Source: Branchiostoma floridae (Eukaryota > Chordata > Leptocardii > Amphioxiformes > Branchiostomatidae). From it: DNA of 64,000 nt. Shown here in pieces: positions 36,501 through 47,942 of the stretch (position 1 is its first letter; each line of letters starts with the position of its first letter). The stretch is taken from assembly GCF_000003815.2 (NCBI RefSeq), contig NC_049985.1, positions 1,628,258 to 1,692,257 of the forward strand. The letters run 5' to 3'. The notes below the pieces were generated by a model. The model had not been told where the DNA came from and did not search any database. It worked only from the letters and a program-made list of their open reading frames with translations. A program made the translations under genes and the position numbers.

Positions 36501-39498
36501 ATAACACTTGAGGTCCTGGTCCTGGGCTAAGGTGTGCAGGCCTCCTGCCTGACAAGGAAAGACCCAACAACCTTGCCATGAGTAAATGAATGAATGAATA
36601 TCCTCTCACCTTCTCCTCCTGCGGCTGCATGTACAGCTGCCTGCTGTCCTGACTCAGCTGCCTCTCCAACAACTGCAGCACCTGGCAAGGCAAAGTCATC
36701 CGGTGACTGGGAATCAAAGGGTTCTGGGTTTGAATCCATCAGCCTGGCGTCAAGTCTTGTTACCCGACCTTAGAGAGCAGACCAAGGCTAACAAGACTGG
36801 ACTCCAGTCCAGGCTATGAATCTATAGCAGGCCTATATTTCTTCACTCGACTCAGGTGAAAATGAGTACCTAGTTTTGGATAGGGACATGGAGGGCCAGT
36901 ATTTGCGAAGAATCACACCTCAAGGCAAGCACATTAAAGAACAACCACACATTAAAAAAAAAATGTTAATTTTCAAACTAATGGTCCTCCTGGTGTGAGT
37001 GGACCAAACTTTACAATCCAGTCTGTGTACAACACTAAATCAGGTGTGTTATGCCTAGATGCAGTTTACTGGTTTTGCATAACAAACAAACAAACAAGCA
37101 AATAAACAAACAAACCTGCTTCTTCACCCCCCTCCGCACCGCCAGCATGTAGGGGGTCAGCCCGTGGCTGTTACTGGACATGGGTGTGAGAAATCCAACA
37201 TAAAGATTCAATCAAAAGTATGGTCAAAGACGTGATACGTGATTAGCGTCAGAATAACTAACATTGATTGAATTCCAATGGCACAATGTTTGGGGGTCTC
37301 TAAGATGTAACTGGACATAGTTACATTTTTCTATGTTATTTCAAAGAGTAGAGGAACATGCTGCCTTCTGTATCACCACACAGTAACCAATAAAATTGTT
37401 GTATGGCTTTTGTTCGTTCATATGGTGTTTGACACTTCTGCATTTTATTCAGTTACTAGATACATTGTATTTCCATAAAAGCATCTATGAAACATATTCT
37501 GCTTGCCATATTGTACAGAAGAGTCTTACTGAGATCTGCTTGCCATTGTTCCTTGTGATTTGACAAACTATGCTGTATTTTATAGAAGAGTCTCACCATA
37601 TGTCACTCTGCAGCCCACAGTCGATGAGGAACTGTGTTGTGTCCACGTGACCACACATGTGCATGGCCGTGTTCCCCTGCTGGTCTACAGCTGACAACTG
37701 GAGACAGACAGGGAGATGTTGTACATGTACATCAGTGATTGTGACTACTAAATCATCATCAACACATGAAAATCAAAGCAAAAAAAAATTCCAGCATTTT
37801 TGCCAAAGACAGTACACAGCATTTAGGGGTCCTATAAATTAGTATAATAATGCCTAGCCTGACATCCTTGTTCTAGCTTGAGTTTACTATAGCCTTGGTA
37901 GCTTTCAAACTTCAAGGCTGGACTCTAGGCTTTCCTAGTTCATCCCTGAGTCTGTCTGAAAATGTCACTTTTTACTTAATTTTAGTTTTAGGGATGGGTA
38001 CAGAAAATTTACTCCAAGTGCATAGGACCATTAGGGTCCAGGTCTGTTCATTTTCTTATCTGTCCAAAAGTTGGTCCCTTGAAGTTAGTCCAGTTCATTG
38101 TTTTTACTGGTGCAAGAAATACCAGTTTTGTACCTGTACAATGTACCCCTTGTCACTGCCTGCCAGGACTTCAGCTTGACAAGGATAGATGGATCTCAAC
38201 CTAACAAAGCATCAGATCAAGACTTTACTGTCAGAGATTATAGTCCATGTGGTTAGCAAGTGAAAGATTGAGCCAGCAGTCACTACATAGGATGGTACTA
38301 CAATGTAGGCTACAGAGATACATGACCCCTGACTGCCCCAAAACTCAGCCTACAGAGATACATGACCTCTGCCCCAAACTCAAGCTACAGAGACACATGA
38401 CCCCTGACCTCTGCCCAAACTCAGGCTGCAGAGAATATGACCCCTGACCTCTGCCCAAACTCAGGCTGCAGAGACACATGACCCCTGACCTCTGCCCAAA
38501 CTCAGGCTACAGAGATACAAGTAACATGACCCCTGTCCTCTGCCCCAAACTCAGGCTACAGAGATACATGACCCCTGACCTCTGCCCCGAACTCCACGAG
38601 GACCCTCATGACGTCCACGGCACCCCTGCAGGCTGCCAGGTGAAGCGGGGTGCGCCCCCGGCTGTCCCGCTGGTTTGGGTCGTGCCCATCCTCGAGAAGC
38701 TGCAGCGCCGTCCGCACATCTCCGTCTGAACATAAACACAACATGTTGAACTTGAGCTTAAATTTAAACATGTTAAACTTGAATGTAACTTAAAGGCAAC
38801 TCAGTTCAGCACTGTCTGCACATCTCCGTCTGAACATAAAACACTACATGTTTAAAGACAATTCAGTTTCTTAGTTTCAGCGCTGTTGGCACATCTCCGT
38901 ATGAACAGAAAATGGAACTTGGTTCCATCAAAATAGCAAAGTTCTTCATTCACAACCAAAAGGTTAAAGTAAAGCTGACTTCCTTCCTAGTTCCTTTAGT
39001 GCCCACAATCACTATGGTGATCATTATGGCACAGTCTTAATTTAAGGTCTTAATTTAAACGTCCGATCCGGAGGATCCGGACGTCCCTATGTTTTAACCT
39101 AAGTGAAGTGGGGAAAGTCGTGTTAAGTGCCTTTCCCAAAGGCACAAGATCGGTGACGGGGTTCGAACACTTTTTGCATTTAATGAAACTCTATCTTGAT
39201 TGCTGAATTTAAAAATGTAGCTGAATCGAACACTGGCTGTACACAAGTCGTGACTATCATTATCATCAAAATCAACGCAACTACATGCTACAGGAAGGGG
39301 GAGGGGGGCGAACAGCCATCACGAAAGTTATCCCCACACCTAATTAAATGGCAACGTAACAGACAAAGGATATTCCCCGTGATCCTGAACACCAGTAGAA
39401 CCCGTCCCACTTACTCCTGACCCACCTATGGCTGCCTGCGCCAGCGCAGACGGGATGTTCTCCATCGACGTGCAAGAATTACTTCTCATCGACGCCAT
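33527..39498 (-). CDS. ANKRD46: ANKRD46-like ankyrin repeat protein with C-terminal membrane anchor
   Basis: Seven exons on the minus strand: 39426-39498, 38580-38725, 37597-37697, 37116-37173, 36610-36681, 34253-34338, 33527-33689. They total 699 nt, 232 aa, close to the vertebrate ANKRD46 length (~230). Ankyrin repeats span about residues 25-130 ([34 protein letters not shown]). A linker is followed by [14 protein letters not shown] and one hydrophobic helix ([19 protein letters not shown], ~197-216) near the end, giving tail-anchored or single-pass topology as in the family. Its precise role is not established. It shares a 238-bp divergent promoter region with the F-box gene. Oddities: a tandem array of its exon-2 donor (38290-38585), and two introns (36682-37115, 33690-34252) filled with antisense SINE. 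The start ATG lies in a CAAGATGGCG context. Confidence 0.9.
33700..34252 (+). mobile_element. SINE filling ANKRD46 intron 6 (antisense to the gene)
   Basis: A tRNA-like head (TAGGGTAGTTGACTAAAGGC, 33714 onward), a GTGCCCTTGGGAGAGG body, a duplicated middle (33890-33995 and 34110-34225) and an (AAAC)n tail ending at 34252. In gene orientation the tail supplies the donor GTTTGT at exactly the end of exon 34253-34338. Confidence 0.65.
34537..36200. mobile_element. defective Tc1-like transposon with ~550-bp inverted arms
   Basis: Termini CAGTTGCATGCAAAATTATT and its inverse ending at 36200, both beside TA. The minus strand at ~35093-35311 encodes a recognisable Tc1 transposase segment ([20 protein letters not shown], then [11 protein letters not shown]). 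The left arm (to ~35090) carries the downstream DDE region, also on the minus strand. The right arm (~35640-36190) is an inverted copy of the left arm, so its remnant reads on the plus strand. Stops and rearrangement make it inactive. It sits in the ANKRD46 intron between exons 34253-34338 and 36610-36681. Confidence 0.9.
36207..36480 (-). mobile_element. tRNA-derived SINE copy
   Basis: Matches the body and minus-strand tRNA-like head of 27625-27868 (GTGCCCATCTC ... CTGCCGAATGCAAGGC), with a (GT)n expansion at ~36318. Confidence 0.7.
36690..37115 (+). mobile_element. SINE filling ANKRD46 intron 4 (antisense to the gene)
   Basis: The tRNA-like head includes GGTTCTGGGTTTGAATCC (B box). The body includes ACTCAGGTGAAAATGAGTAC and GTGTGAGTGGACCAAAC, and the tail is (AAAC)n ending at 37115. 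The whole 434-bp intron (36682-37115) is this element; its reverse complement gives the donor GTTTGT, and the acceptor TTGCCAG abuts the head. Confidence 0.75.
38290..38590 (-). repeat. tandem array of exon-end/donor units (ANKRD46 exon 2)
   Basis: In gene orientation the exon end TTCGGGGCAGAG and donor GTCAGGGGTCATG recur about seven times, with unit ~30-43 bp (TATCTCTGTAGCCTGAG linking). The real donor is at 38579; the others lie in the intron as decoys. Confidence 0.9.
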
Positions 39499-39736
39499 CT
39501 TGTTTGGGCTATTCTATTTAGCGAGCTATACCCAAATGGAAGAGAACTTACTCTTTTCAAATCTGTCTAAATCATCAATATATAATAAAATCCAACATTG
39601 GTATGCAATTATATCTAAAAAGAATTTATATTTGACAGTTTTTTTATAAATTTTCCATTTGCTGATAATATTACATACATGTCCGGTATACATTAAGGGC
39701 GTGAGTTTGATAAATGAAAGAGCCAGAATTGCCAAG
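39499..39736. promoter_or_regulatory. compact bidirectional promoter region between ANKRD46 and the F-box gene
   Basis: The two start codons are 238 bp apart in divergent orientation. Both ATGs are embedded in CAAGATGG, the core of a YY1-type element, a common location for that site at animal promoters. The region is AT-rich, with no TATA box I would defend. Transcription start sites are not visible. Confidence 0.65.
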
Positions 39737-42700
39737 ATGGAGAACGACAGGTAAGTCGATAGTTGCGGTCTCTCCCAGAAACTTTCTCTTTCTTCAGCGT
39801 CTCAGAGTATCTACGCTATGACTTCGGCACTTAACTGAGTCTTAAATGACAAGTAGATGTGATGAAGTGAATTTGATACAATTTTTCTTTTGGAATGATT
39901 TTGTATTACACATAGAGATTTATGATGATCACATTTGATGACATGACACCGCCTACATGTAACGTTAAAATTAGAGTAGAGTAGAGTAGAGTAGATGTAA
40001 CGTGCATTCGCATAATTCCACCAGGTGCCACCTAAAAAACGTTGGTATAGAGGTCTTCCCAAGATTGTCTTGAACACCTAATGTTAAGGTTAAATATCCT
40101 AAATGTAATACAATTCAGATATTTAGGTGTTGAGGACAATCTTGAGAAGGCCCCCCTAAGTATAACAACGTTTTTTGAGGTGGCGGTATAATGGCACCTG
40201 GTAGAAATATGCGAATGTATGTTACCTGGAGCAGGGTAACTGTCTTCGGAAAGATCCAATGCAACTTCAGGCCTGTAAAACCCCGGTCTTCACTCTGTTT
40301 CTCTTTTCGTGTCTCAAACTCTCATATTGTATTCGTACACAGAAATCATTTATGATTGATGGCTGTCACATTTCTGCCTTATTTTTTATTTCCTTACAGT
40401 CAGAGCAGAGGAACAGACCTAGAAGAAGACATTTGTGCAATAACAGGGAATGTGGAAAAAATGAGCATTGAAAATAACAACCTGCCACAAGATCTACAAC
40501 CCCTGCCAATAGAACTTGTTGTAAATAACAATAGTATTAATGATTCTCATGAAGACACATGTACAGCTACTCTGACATCAGTACATGGCAGGGAGAAACA
40601 CCATCAAGAGTATAAGAGTCAGAAAACAGAGACAGGTTTGATGCAACCCAAGGAAGAAGATGGAAATTGTAATGTCAGTGAAGACGTATATTTACATGTG
40701 GCAGAATCATCAAGTAATGAAAATGACTCTAGTATATGCTGTGATGACCAACAGATAACATCACAACAATCTTATAACCATTCTGTACAAAGTGAGCAAG
40801 AAGGTGGTGATACCGAATACAGGGAATCTCAACATATAACGTTACATGCTTATATGGATCCTGGTTCTGACAATGAGTTACCTGGATATTCTGATGACAT
40901 TGATAGACAAGATACTGCAGATGATCTCACGGGTGCTGTAGATTCTACAGAAGAAAGTCACCATTCAGACTTTAGGAATGTACTGTTGCCGTGCCAACTG
41001 AAATCTGATGAATCTCATGAAGGTCAAGTAAGCCATGAGGATGGATATCAAGGTCAATATGATGATGTCATAAGCGAGGAGTCGCTGCTAGAATCGGCAG
41101 CCATGTTACAGGTAATTATACAAGTCAACAATTAGATGGTGTAGATCAAACAATGGGCAAATACATGTCCAAATGTATATAGCCTCCGTTGGTCAGTTTT
41201 CATAACAATGTCCAGATGTGTTTTGTTTATGTCTAAGGGGCATTCACCTTTGACCTGTGCATGTGCATTTGGATTCATGAACTGTCTTATTCTGTTAACT
41301 TTGTGAACACATGAAGATTAACATGAAGGACTGATTATTCTCCAGGCAGATTTGCCAGTGGCATAATTAGTATCAAAGCTGGCTAAGGAGTATAGCTGGC
41401 CAAAGGCAGTCATCAGCCTCTGGTCGCCAAACACATGCCTAGGCTGGCTTCACTCCTGTGGCAGCTTTTGATACTACAAAATGTATCTTATGCTACTGGA
41501 TCTGCTTGAAGATTAGGACTGATATTAGTAGCAGTACGTGTTTGTTCCCTGTGCGAACCCAGAGCCATGTGGTGATGTTGGATGACCCTGTCAGCCCGGG
41601 AGCTACCATGTCTGTTGAGGGGGGAGAAGGACGGCAGTCTGCAGACATGTTCAGGAATGTGATGCTGAGTCAGGTGCAGCAACAGCTGGAAGATCTGGAC
41701 AGAGAGCTGAAGATGCAGTAAGTCAAAGTGCTAGGGGGCCCAAAATCTAATTATTTTGAACTACAATCTGTTAATGAAGCACGTCATAGTATGAAGATAT
41801 TCTTTGCTGAAGTCAGCCCATGAACATTGTGTATCAACTTCATGTATGTATAAAAAAAGAAGCAAACCTTATGTGAATAGTTTCATCAAGTTGGTACTTC
41901 ACTGCCAACCAATGCTTTATTCTCACCGATGTTTCGTTCAGGGCAATTCTGACTCCAGGTTAACATGGTACTGCAGCACAGGTGTTGCTGCTCACAGTTC
42001 TGATGTAGTCCTTGCTGATTGAAAGTCACTAAACGTTATGTTGTTCCTCTGTCTGGTACCCTCCAGCCTGGTCAAGTCAGAGCAATGTCTGCTGCTACAC
42101 AGGAGCAAGTTGAGCAGCTACATGGAGCAGGCAGAAACAGTCTTCAGCAGTGATGACACAGCAGGCATGGAGGGGGCAGCCTGTGGTAGGTACTGGTGTC
42201 CATGTGGTCGCAATATATTAGTAGTAGTAGTAGTCTTGTGGGGTGATTGTAGTAGTACATGTAGAAGTAGTTTTAATGTGGTGTACCAAATGTAAAAGTA
42301 GTAGTAGATGCCATGTGTGGTGGTGTAAAAGGAATCATTTGTTCTGAATTCAAATTTATTTTTCATCCTCTGCATGATGCAGGACAACAGGAAAAGAGCT
42401 GGTTGCTGCCTCTTAGCGAAGGCAACCAGTGGCTGAAGGACTTTGCGGACAGTGACTCAGACAGTTCACATCAGGAAGACGAGGAGAGAGAAGACTCTCC
42501 TGCAGCTGGCAGCTACTGGAGGGAGGAGCTGGTGTTTGCAAACAAGATCCAGGAGCTGGAGAAGGCCGTGGAGGAGAGCATCGCGGCCATCAGCCCTCCA
42601 GAGGCTGCGGATGAGGAGGAATCTGGTGAGGATGTCATCACCAGGTTTCGGCACCTCCCGGCAGAACTGGTGCTCCGCATCCTGTCGTACCTTACGCCGC

Positions 42701-45700
42701 GGGAGCTGTGTGGTCGCGTGGCGACCGTGTGTCGGGCCTGGTACCGCCACGCGCACGACCCCCTTCTTTGGCAGGAGCTGGATCTGGACTTCAACCACGA
42801 CGTCCGGGCCGTGGACCTGTGTGCCGCCATCAGGAGAGCCCCCTTGCTGAAGGTGTTGGTCATGCGGGGAAGGAACGAGCTGACTATCACAGAAGTGTCT
42901 GTCTTTGTTAAATACTGTGGAATGCTGCAGCACTTGGACATGGGATTCTGCAAGGTGAGATACTGATGGACACTCAGAGGATTTCTTGAATTTTAGTTTG
43001 ATTGTCTTTTTTCTCACTGCAAGTTCAGTGGTTAACCATGCGGCCCAACTGAGCCCGTGACTCTCTTCTGTCCAGTGCCTACTTTCTTACTCTCTCCCAG
43101 GTGTACCCCAGCCCCTCTAAGTCCCACATGATTCGAGTATGATGAAGTCACCCTCCCTAAATTTGTATGGCTGAGGTTCCCATGGTTAGCTGTAAAGAAT
43201 GTTGTACACTGTAGATCATACATATATCAAGAAGAGTGATAAGTATTATGACAGTACAATTTGCCCCTTTTCCTTCTTCTACAATTGTAGTACACAATCA
43301 CAGCTTGCTTCATTCTCTTTGGCAGGTCCTGGATCTGACCATGCTGCACATCATTGTGGACAACTGTCCACAGCTGGAGCTGGTGAATGTGGAGGGATGT
43401 GACAGCATTAGGGACAGCTGTCTCATGGTGCTGTCCAGACTGTCCAAACTCAAGGTCCTCAACCTGTCCCACTGCACCAGTGTAAGTGCATGTCTTAATT
43501 ATGTCTTTTCCATCACTCTGAGCTTAGGGACTGGACGATATTTACTGTGGACGGAGGGCTGGTGCACTGGGGGGGGGGGGGGTCATTGAAAACATTTTTG
43601 CCTGGGGGGAGGGCCATCAGAAATTTTTTAGAGCCGGAGGAAGGGCCATCGAAAAAAAAAGTGGCCTTATGTACCTTAGTTTACAAGCAAAATGCATCCC
43701 TCAAATGCAGGAAATGACACTTCAAATGGTCATGATTTCAAATTTTTCTCTGGATGTCCCTTGAGACAACTTGCGCCTTCGGCACCCACAACGAAGCGTC
43801 CATGATTACATGTATAAAGTTTTCCAACTATCAACCAATGGTTTGAGAATTTGTTCTCTTGTCAAACACTTGTAAAGAGCAGCTGATCAAATATTGTAGG
43901 ATACTCCTCTTTACTATATTTCAAACAGCACTTGGAGTTGTCAATCAAATACATGTTTTTGATAACATGTACATGTAGTTGCATGACTTCAAACTGTTAT
44001 TTTCGGAAGTAGTCACACTTTTTTGAACAGTTCAAACTCATAACTTGTAATTTTGATATTTGAATGAATATCTATTAGTCTCTCCTAAATCTATCCATGA
44101 ATCTTTAGGGTTATCCCTTCAGTTGAACAGGAAAGTGATTTTCAAGTGAACCCTGTATGCCAGACATATAAAATGTATTTACCATCTCCTGCAGGTAACA
44201 GATGACGGTGTTAGCCACCTGGTCAGACACTGCCCAGGACTGACCTCCCTCAACATTGATGGTATCGCATGGATAACAGACAGGTCAGTACATGTTTGTT
44301 TGTAACATCTTGAATGAGACCCCAGAGCCCTTTTTTTCAAAGAAATTTGACCAGCTCTAAAACGTTTCATTACACCGTTTCTGATCCGAAAAGGTAGTGT
44401 TTGAATCCCAGCTCATGTCACTTATTGAAGTTACATGCTACTATAAAAGGTCACTACTCCTATGACAAAACATTATGGTCTGGTCATTCTATCTGATAAT
44501 AACAGCTGAGAAATGTTTTCTGGGGTACATTGGACTGTATGGAATTATTCCACTGTTTTCTATGCTGTGTCCTGGACTGGACAATCAGTCTTTTATCCAT
44601 TTTCTCCACTGCATTTTGTTCTCCATGGACTTCCTTTAGTTAGCTCCCTGAGCTGTTTTCCTGTACGAATCCTCTGCCTATGAGGCAGGGGTCTCGCCAG
44701 CGTCCGTTTTTCCGTCAATTGACGGAAATTTGCTGCGTCTGACGGAAAAATTTTAAAACCAATCCGTCAACCTTGACGGACAAAAATCCTTGGTGGAAGC
44801 TACAGGCGGCTTGGGGACGCCGTCCACGGCCGTAAAAGCCACACACTGTTTGTCTTGCTATTGTTATGATTGTTGACAATGTGTGTCGGCGCCCTTTTGC
44901 ATACGATAATCTCATTAAAACCCGTTTTTCAAGGTCTCAGTTCAGTCCTTCTAATTAATTTTCGCGGTTTTCGCGACAATTGTAATTGGCTGACGGAAAA
45001 AAATTTTGAGCTGGCTAAAGCCCTGCTATGAGGCCTATCCTCAGTAAGCTTAGTACATTGTCTGCCTTTTCTGGACTTGCATACATACATGAATGTTTCA
45101 TTTTGCTGTTCCAGTGCTGTGAAAGATCTTGCTGCCTGCTGTCCATCTATGAGACAGCTGTACCTAGATGGAGATGAGCTGACCGATGCCAGCATCGCTG
45201 CTGTTACTGACAGCTGCTCACAGCTGGAGCTGCTGGACATCTCCTTCTGCGAGGGGGTCACGGATTACTCCGTACAGAATATTCCAGTAAGAACATAATG
45301 ATCTTTGTTAGAGCTGTGTACCTAAACAATTTTTACGTACGGGTACAGGTACATTGGTTTAGGTACAGGTCCTTAACCTGTACCTGTACCTAAACTACAT
45401 ACTCCTTCAAATAATGGTTGTAATGAACGTTTAAACAGATGACAACAAAACTTGTTTAATTGTGCTAGACACAAGCCTATTACATGTACATGTAAAGGGA
45501 ATTTATTACTTGGAACCTGAGGTTCTTAAGTCACAACCAAGACCAAAAATCACAGCCAACATTTTGATGACAGTCTGTCACCTTCCTCGGGGCAATTCTT
45601 ACTGCTGCTTACAGATGCGGTCCCCCCAAAAAGTACCTACGAAGTCTACATAGATAGTTATTGACGATTTTTCCACTGTCTTACAACACCAAAATTAGCT

Positions 45701-47942
45701 TACCTCGAATTTTCAGTCGCACTTCCGTCGACCTTCTTCAGGAGTGATGATTCAGTTACTGACTTAGAAACACGTGACTCGAGTAACGAATCATAAATGC
45801 CTGGCAGACGATATCGGCCCCCATCTCTGTTGAGTGTCGGCTGATGTGCTCTAATGTAGATGGCATCCTTTACCCCCCTCGCTAAGTAATCCGGTTCGGT
45901 GTCCAATATTTGTACTTAGATAGTTAATGCAGTGCGATCCTGTTATTCAGAGGCTGCAGCACCTGAGGCACCTGCGACTGAAGCGTGGCTTTCAGCTGTC
46001 CACAGCTGTCATGCTGCACCTGTTCCGGAGCGAGACCCTCGGCGGGCTGACATACCTGAACCTGACCGAGTGTACGGCTGTCAACAACGGGGTGGTTGGA
46101 AGGATCGCCAAATGGTGAGGGTTTGTTTTATTAAGATCTACATTACTGATACCACCAAAGGGTTTGAACTGAGGAAACTTAAGTCGTAGATCTTTATCTG
46201 TATGGCCAGTCAATAGCCCTTCAGTATAACACATTACCTGCACCTGACAGAGTGTACAAAGGGGTGGTGGAGAGGATCGCCAAATGGTGAGGGTTTGAAC
46301 TAAGGAAACGTAGGTCATGTATCTTTATCTGTATAGCCAGTTAACAGCCCTTCAGCAAAACACACTACCTGTCTGTATTTGAGTAGCCAGTATAACTGCT
46401 CTTCGATGTAACACACCAGCTAGTGTATCTCTATGGCCAGTATAACAGCCCTTTACCTTAACATAACACACAAGCTTCTGTATCTGTAGTGTATTTCAGA
46501 TTAACTCTTCTAGTCCTAAATGTTGTTAAGTAACAACACGGTATGAACAGGGAAAATTTTGTTTTTTCAGTAAACTTACTTGGATCAAGAATGACTTTAT
46601 TTCTGTTCATGCCATTCCATTTTTGTGTGCCTCCTTCAGTTGTCTGGCCCTGAGAGAGCTGCACCTATGTTGGTGTTGGGACATCACTGAGGAGGGACTG
46701 GAACATATCATTAACAACCTCAGGTACCTGTCTAGTTAGTTGTTTATCCACATGTCGCAAAACATTGAGGCAGTCAAGGAAAACTCCGACGTCATGTTCC
46801 GTAAGCTACTAACAGTTAGTAGACAGGTCCATTCCGTGAACGTCACCCGAAAATTTGGGGTACATGTAAGTCGCACTCATTTCAGTGTTGGTCAGTTAAA
46901 GTTTAGTTTATCCATATAGGAGTAACGTGTTAGCTGTTTCCCATTTTTTCTCATGATCAGCAATAAACACCCTTTGGCATAACACACCAGCTTTTGTATC
47001 TGTATAGCTGGTATAACCGCCCTTCGATGTAACACATCAGCTTCTGTATCTGTGACATACCTTTAGCATAACACACGAGGTTCTATACCTCGACATGTAG
47101 CAAAACATTGAGGCAGTCAAGAAAAACTCTGACGTCACGTTCCGTAAGCTACTAACAGTAGGAGTAAGGTGTTTTTAACTGTTTCCCATTTCCCTCATGA
47201 TCAGCAATCTGCACCACCTGGACCTGACAGGACTAGACAAGATCACCGGCGCCTGTCTGACCAAAGTTCCCTCCGCCCTCCCTCACCTCACCTTCCTGAA
47301 CTTACAGCAGTGCAATACGGTAGGGTCTGGATACTTTTTCTTTTGCATAAACAATGTCTCTCACCTGCTTAATGTACCCTCTCACTGCACTTGCGTCACT
47401 GTTACATGTCATTTTCTGGGCAATTTTTTCTTTCTGCATCATGTTGTTTTGAACAAAAGAAGTGAATTCAAACATATTCCATATTTTTGGATGAAGACTG
47501 TAAATGGCTGTGTTCTTTATCATTCGGCGTCACGTTGTGCTGATCTTTAACAAATGTCACAAATCTGCATAAGTTTCTAGAGAATAGCCTGCATACCAGA
47601 CCCCTTGCATATAACTATAGCCCTTTCACACTGAACTACAGCCTTTCGCCCAGAAAGGCTATATAGAGTTCTCTGATATCTATCTCGCTGTGAGATTATA
47701 TAATAAGTGCCTGCTGTCTTGGGTGGCGGGGCGAATTTCTTCCCGGGCTAAAGTGATCAGCGACTATAGCATGGCGGTCTGGTACCCAGGCAATGTGGAG
47801 AATTGAAACTTCATCCCTCCAATTGTCTTCCTCACAGGTACAGGACGAGGTTTTGTCCACACTGGTAGCCATGGTAACGGACCTCACAATAGTGGATTAC
47901 TATGGCAACGACGTGCCACCTCTGATGACTCGTTATCCATGA
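39737..47942 (+). CDS. F-box / leucine-rich repeat protein, 12 exons, 818 aa
   Basis: Probable SCF E3-ligase substrate receptor. Exons: 39737-39750, 40400-41111, 41563-41717, 42067-42185, 42383-42954, 43326-43481, 44195-44283, 45115-45286, 45951-46114, 46640-46723, 47205-47319, 47838-47942, in frame throughout (2457 nt). Residues 1-~420 are acidic, serine-rich and low complexity with a short helix near 385-405. The F-box is at ~422-465 (FRHLPAELVLRILSYLTPRE, then VCRAWYR), the Skp1-binding module. From ~470 to ~800 run cysteine-containing LRRs (LKVLNLSHCTSVTDDGV; LELLDISFCEGVTDYSV; LTYLNLTECTAVNNGVV), and the tail ends LMTRYP. The long acidic N-terminus is unusual for FBXL proteins, and I cannot assign a specific FBXL ortholog. 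Exon 9 donor and exon 11 acceptor segments are duplicated in neighbouring introns. Confidence 0.88.
39990..40226. mobile_element. palindromic MITE in F-box gene intron 1
   Basis: GTAACGTGCATTCGCATA ... CCAGGTGCCACCT ... AACGTT on the left is mirrored by AACGTTTTTTGAGGTGG ... GGCACCTGG ... TATGCGAATGTATGTTAC on the right. A (GTAGA)n tract precedes it. Confidence 0.8.
44686..45025. mobile_element. hAT MITE with perfect 8-bp TSD
   Basis: Ends CAGGGGTCTCGCCAGC and GCTGGCTAAAGCCCTG, flanked by CTATGAGG on both sides (44678-44685, 45026-45033). The interior has several copies of TGACGGA in both orientations. It lies in the F-box gene intron before exon 45115. Confidence 0.9.
46189..46480 (+). repeat. 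duplicated exon-end/donor segment plus CCAGTATAACAGCCCTT minisatellite
   Basis: GAGAGGATCGCCAAATGGTG at ~46269 repeats the end and donor of exon 45951-46114, with preceding coding text (ACCTGACAGAGTGTAC) also recognisable. It is followed by repeats of TATCTGTATAGCCAGT ... CCCTTCAG; more copies lie at ~46970-47080. Confidence 0.85.
46750..47204 (+). repeat. duplicated intron end with decoy acceptor (F-box exon 11)
   Basis: AACATTGAGGCAGTCAAG ... TTCCGTAAGCTACTAACAG and TGTTTCCCAT ... CTCATGATCAG|CAAT occur twice, at 46757-46965 and 47105-47208. Only the second CATGATCAG (ending 47204) leads into an LRR exon; the first is followed by non-coding AAACACCC. Confidence 0.85.

Noticed and set aside
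42443-43017. Several overlapping ORFs of 135-183 aa on both strands
   Set aside because: Out-of-frame and antisense shadows of the F-box exon 42383-42954, which has domain content and correct splice phase.
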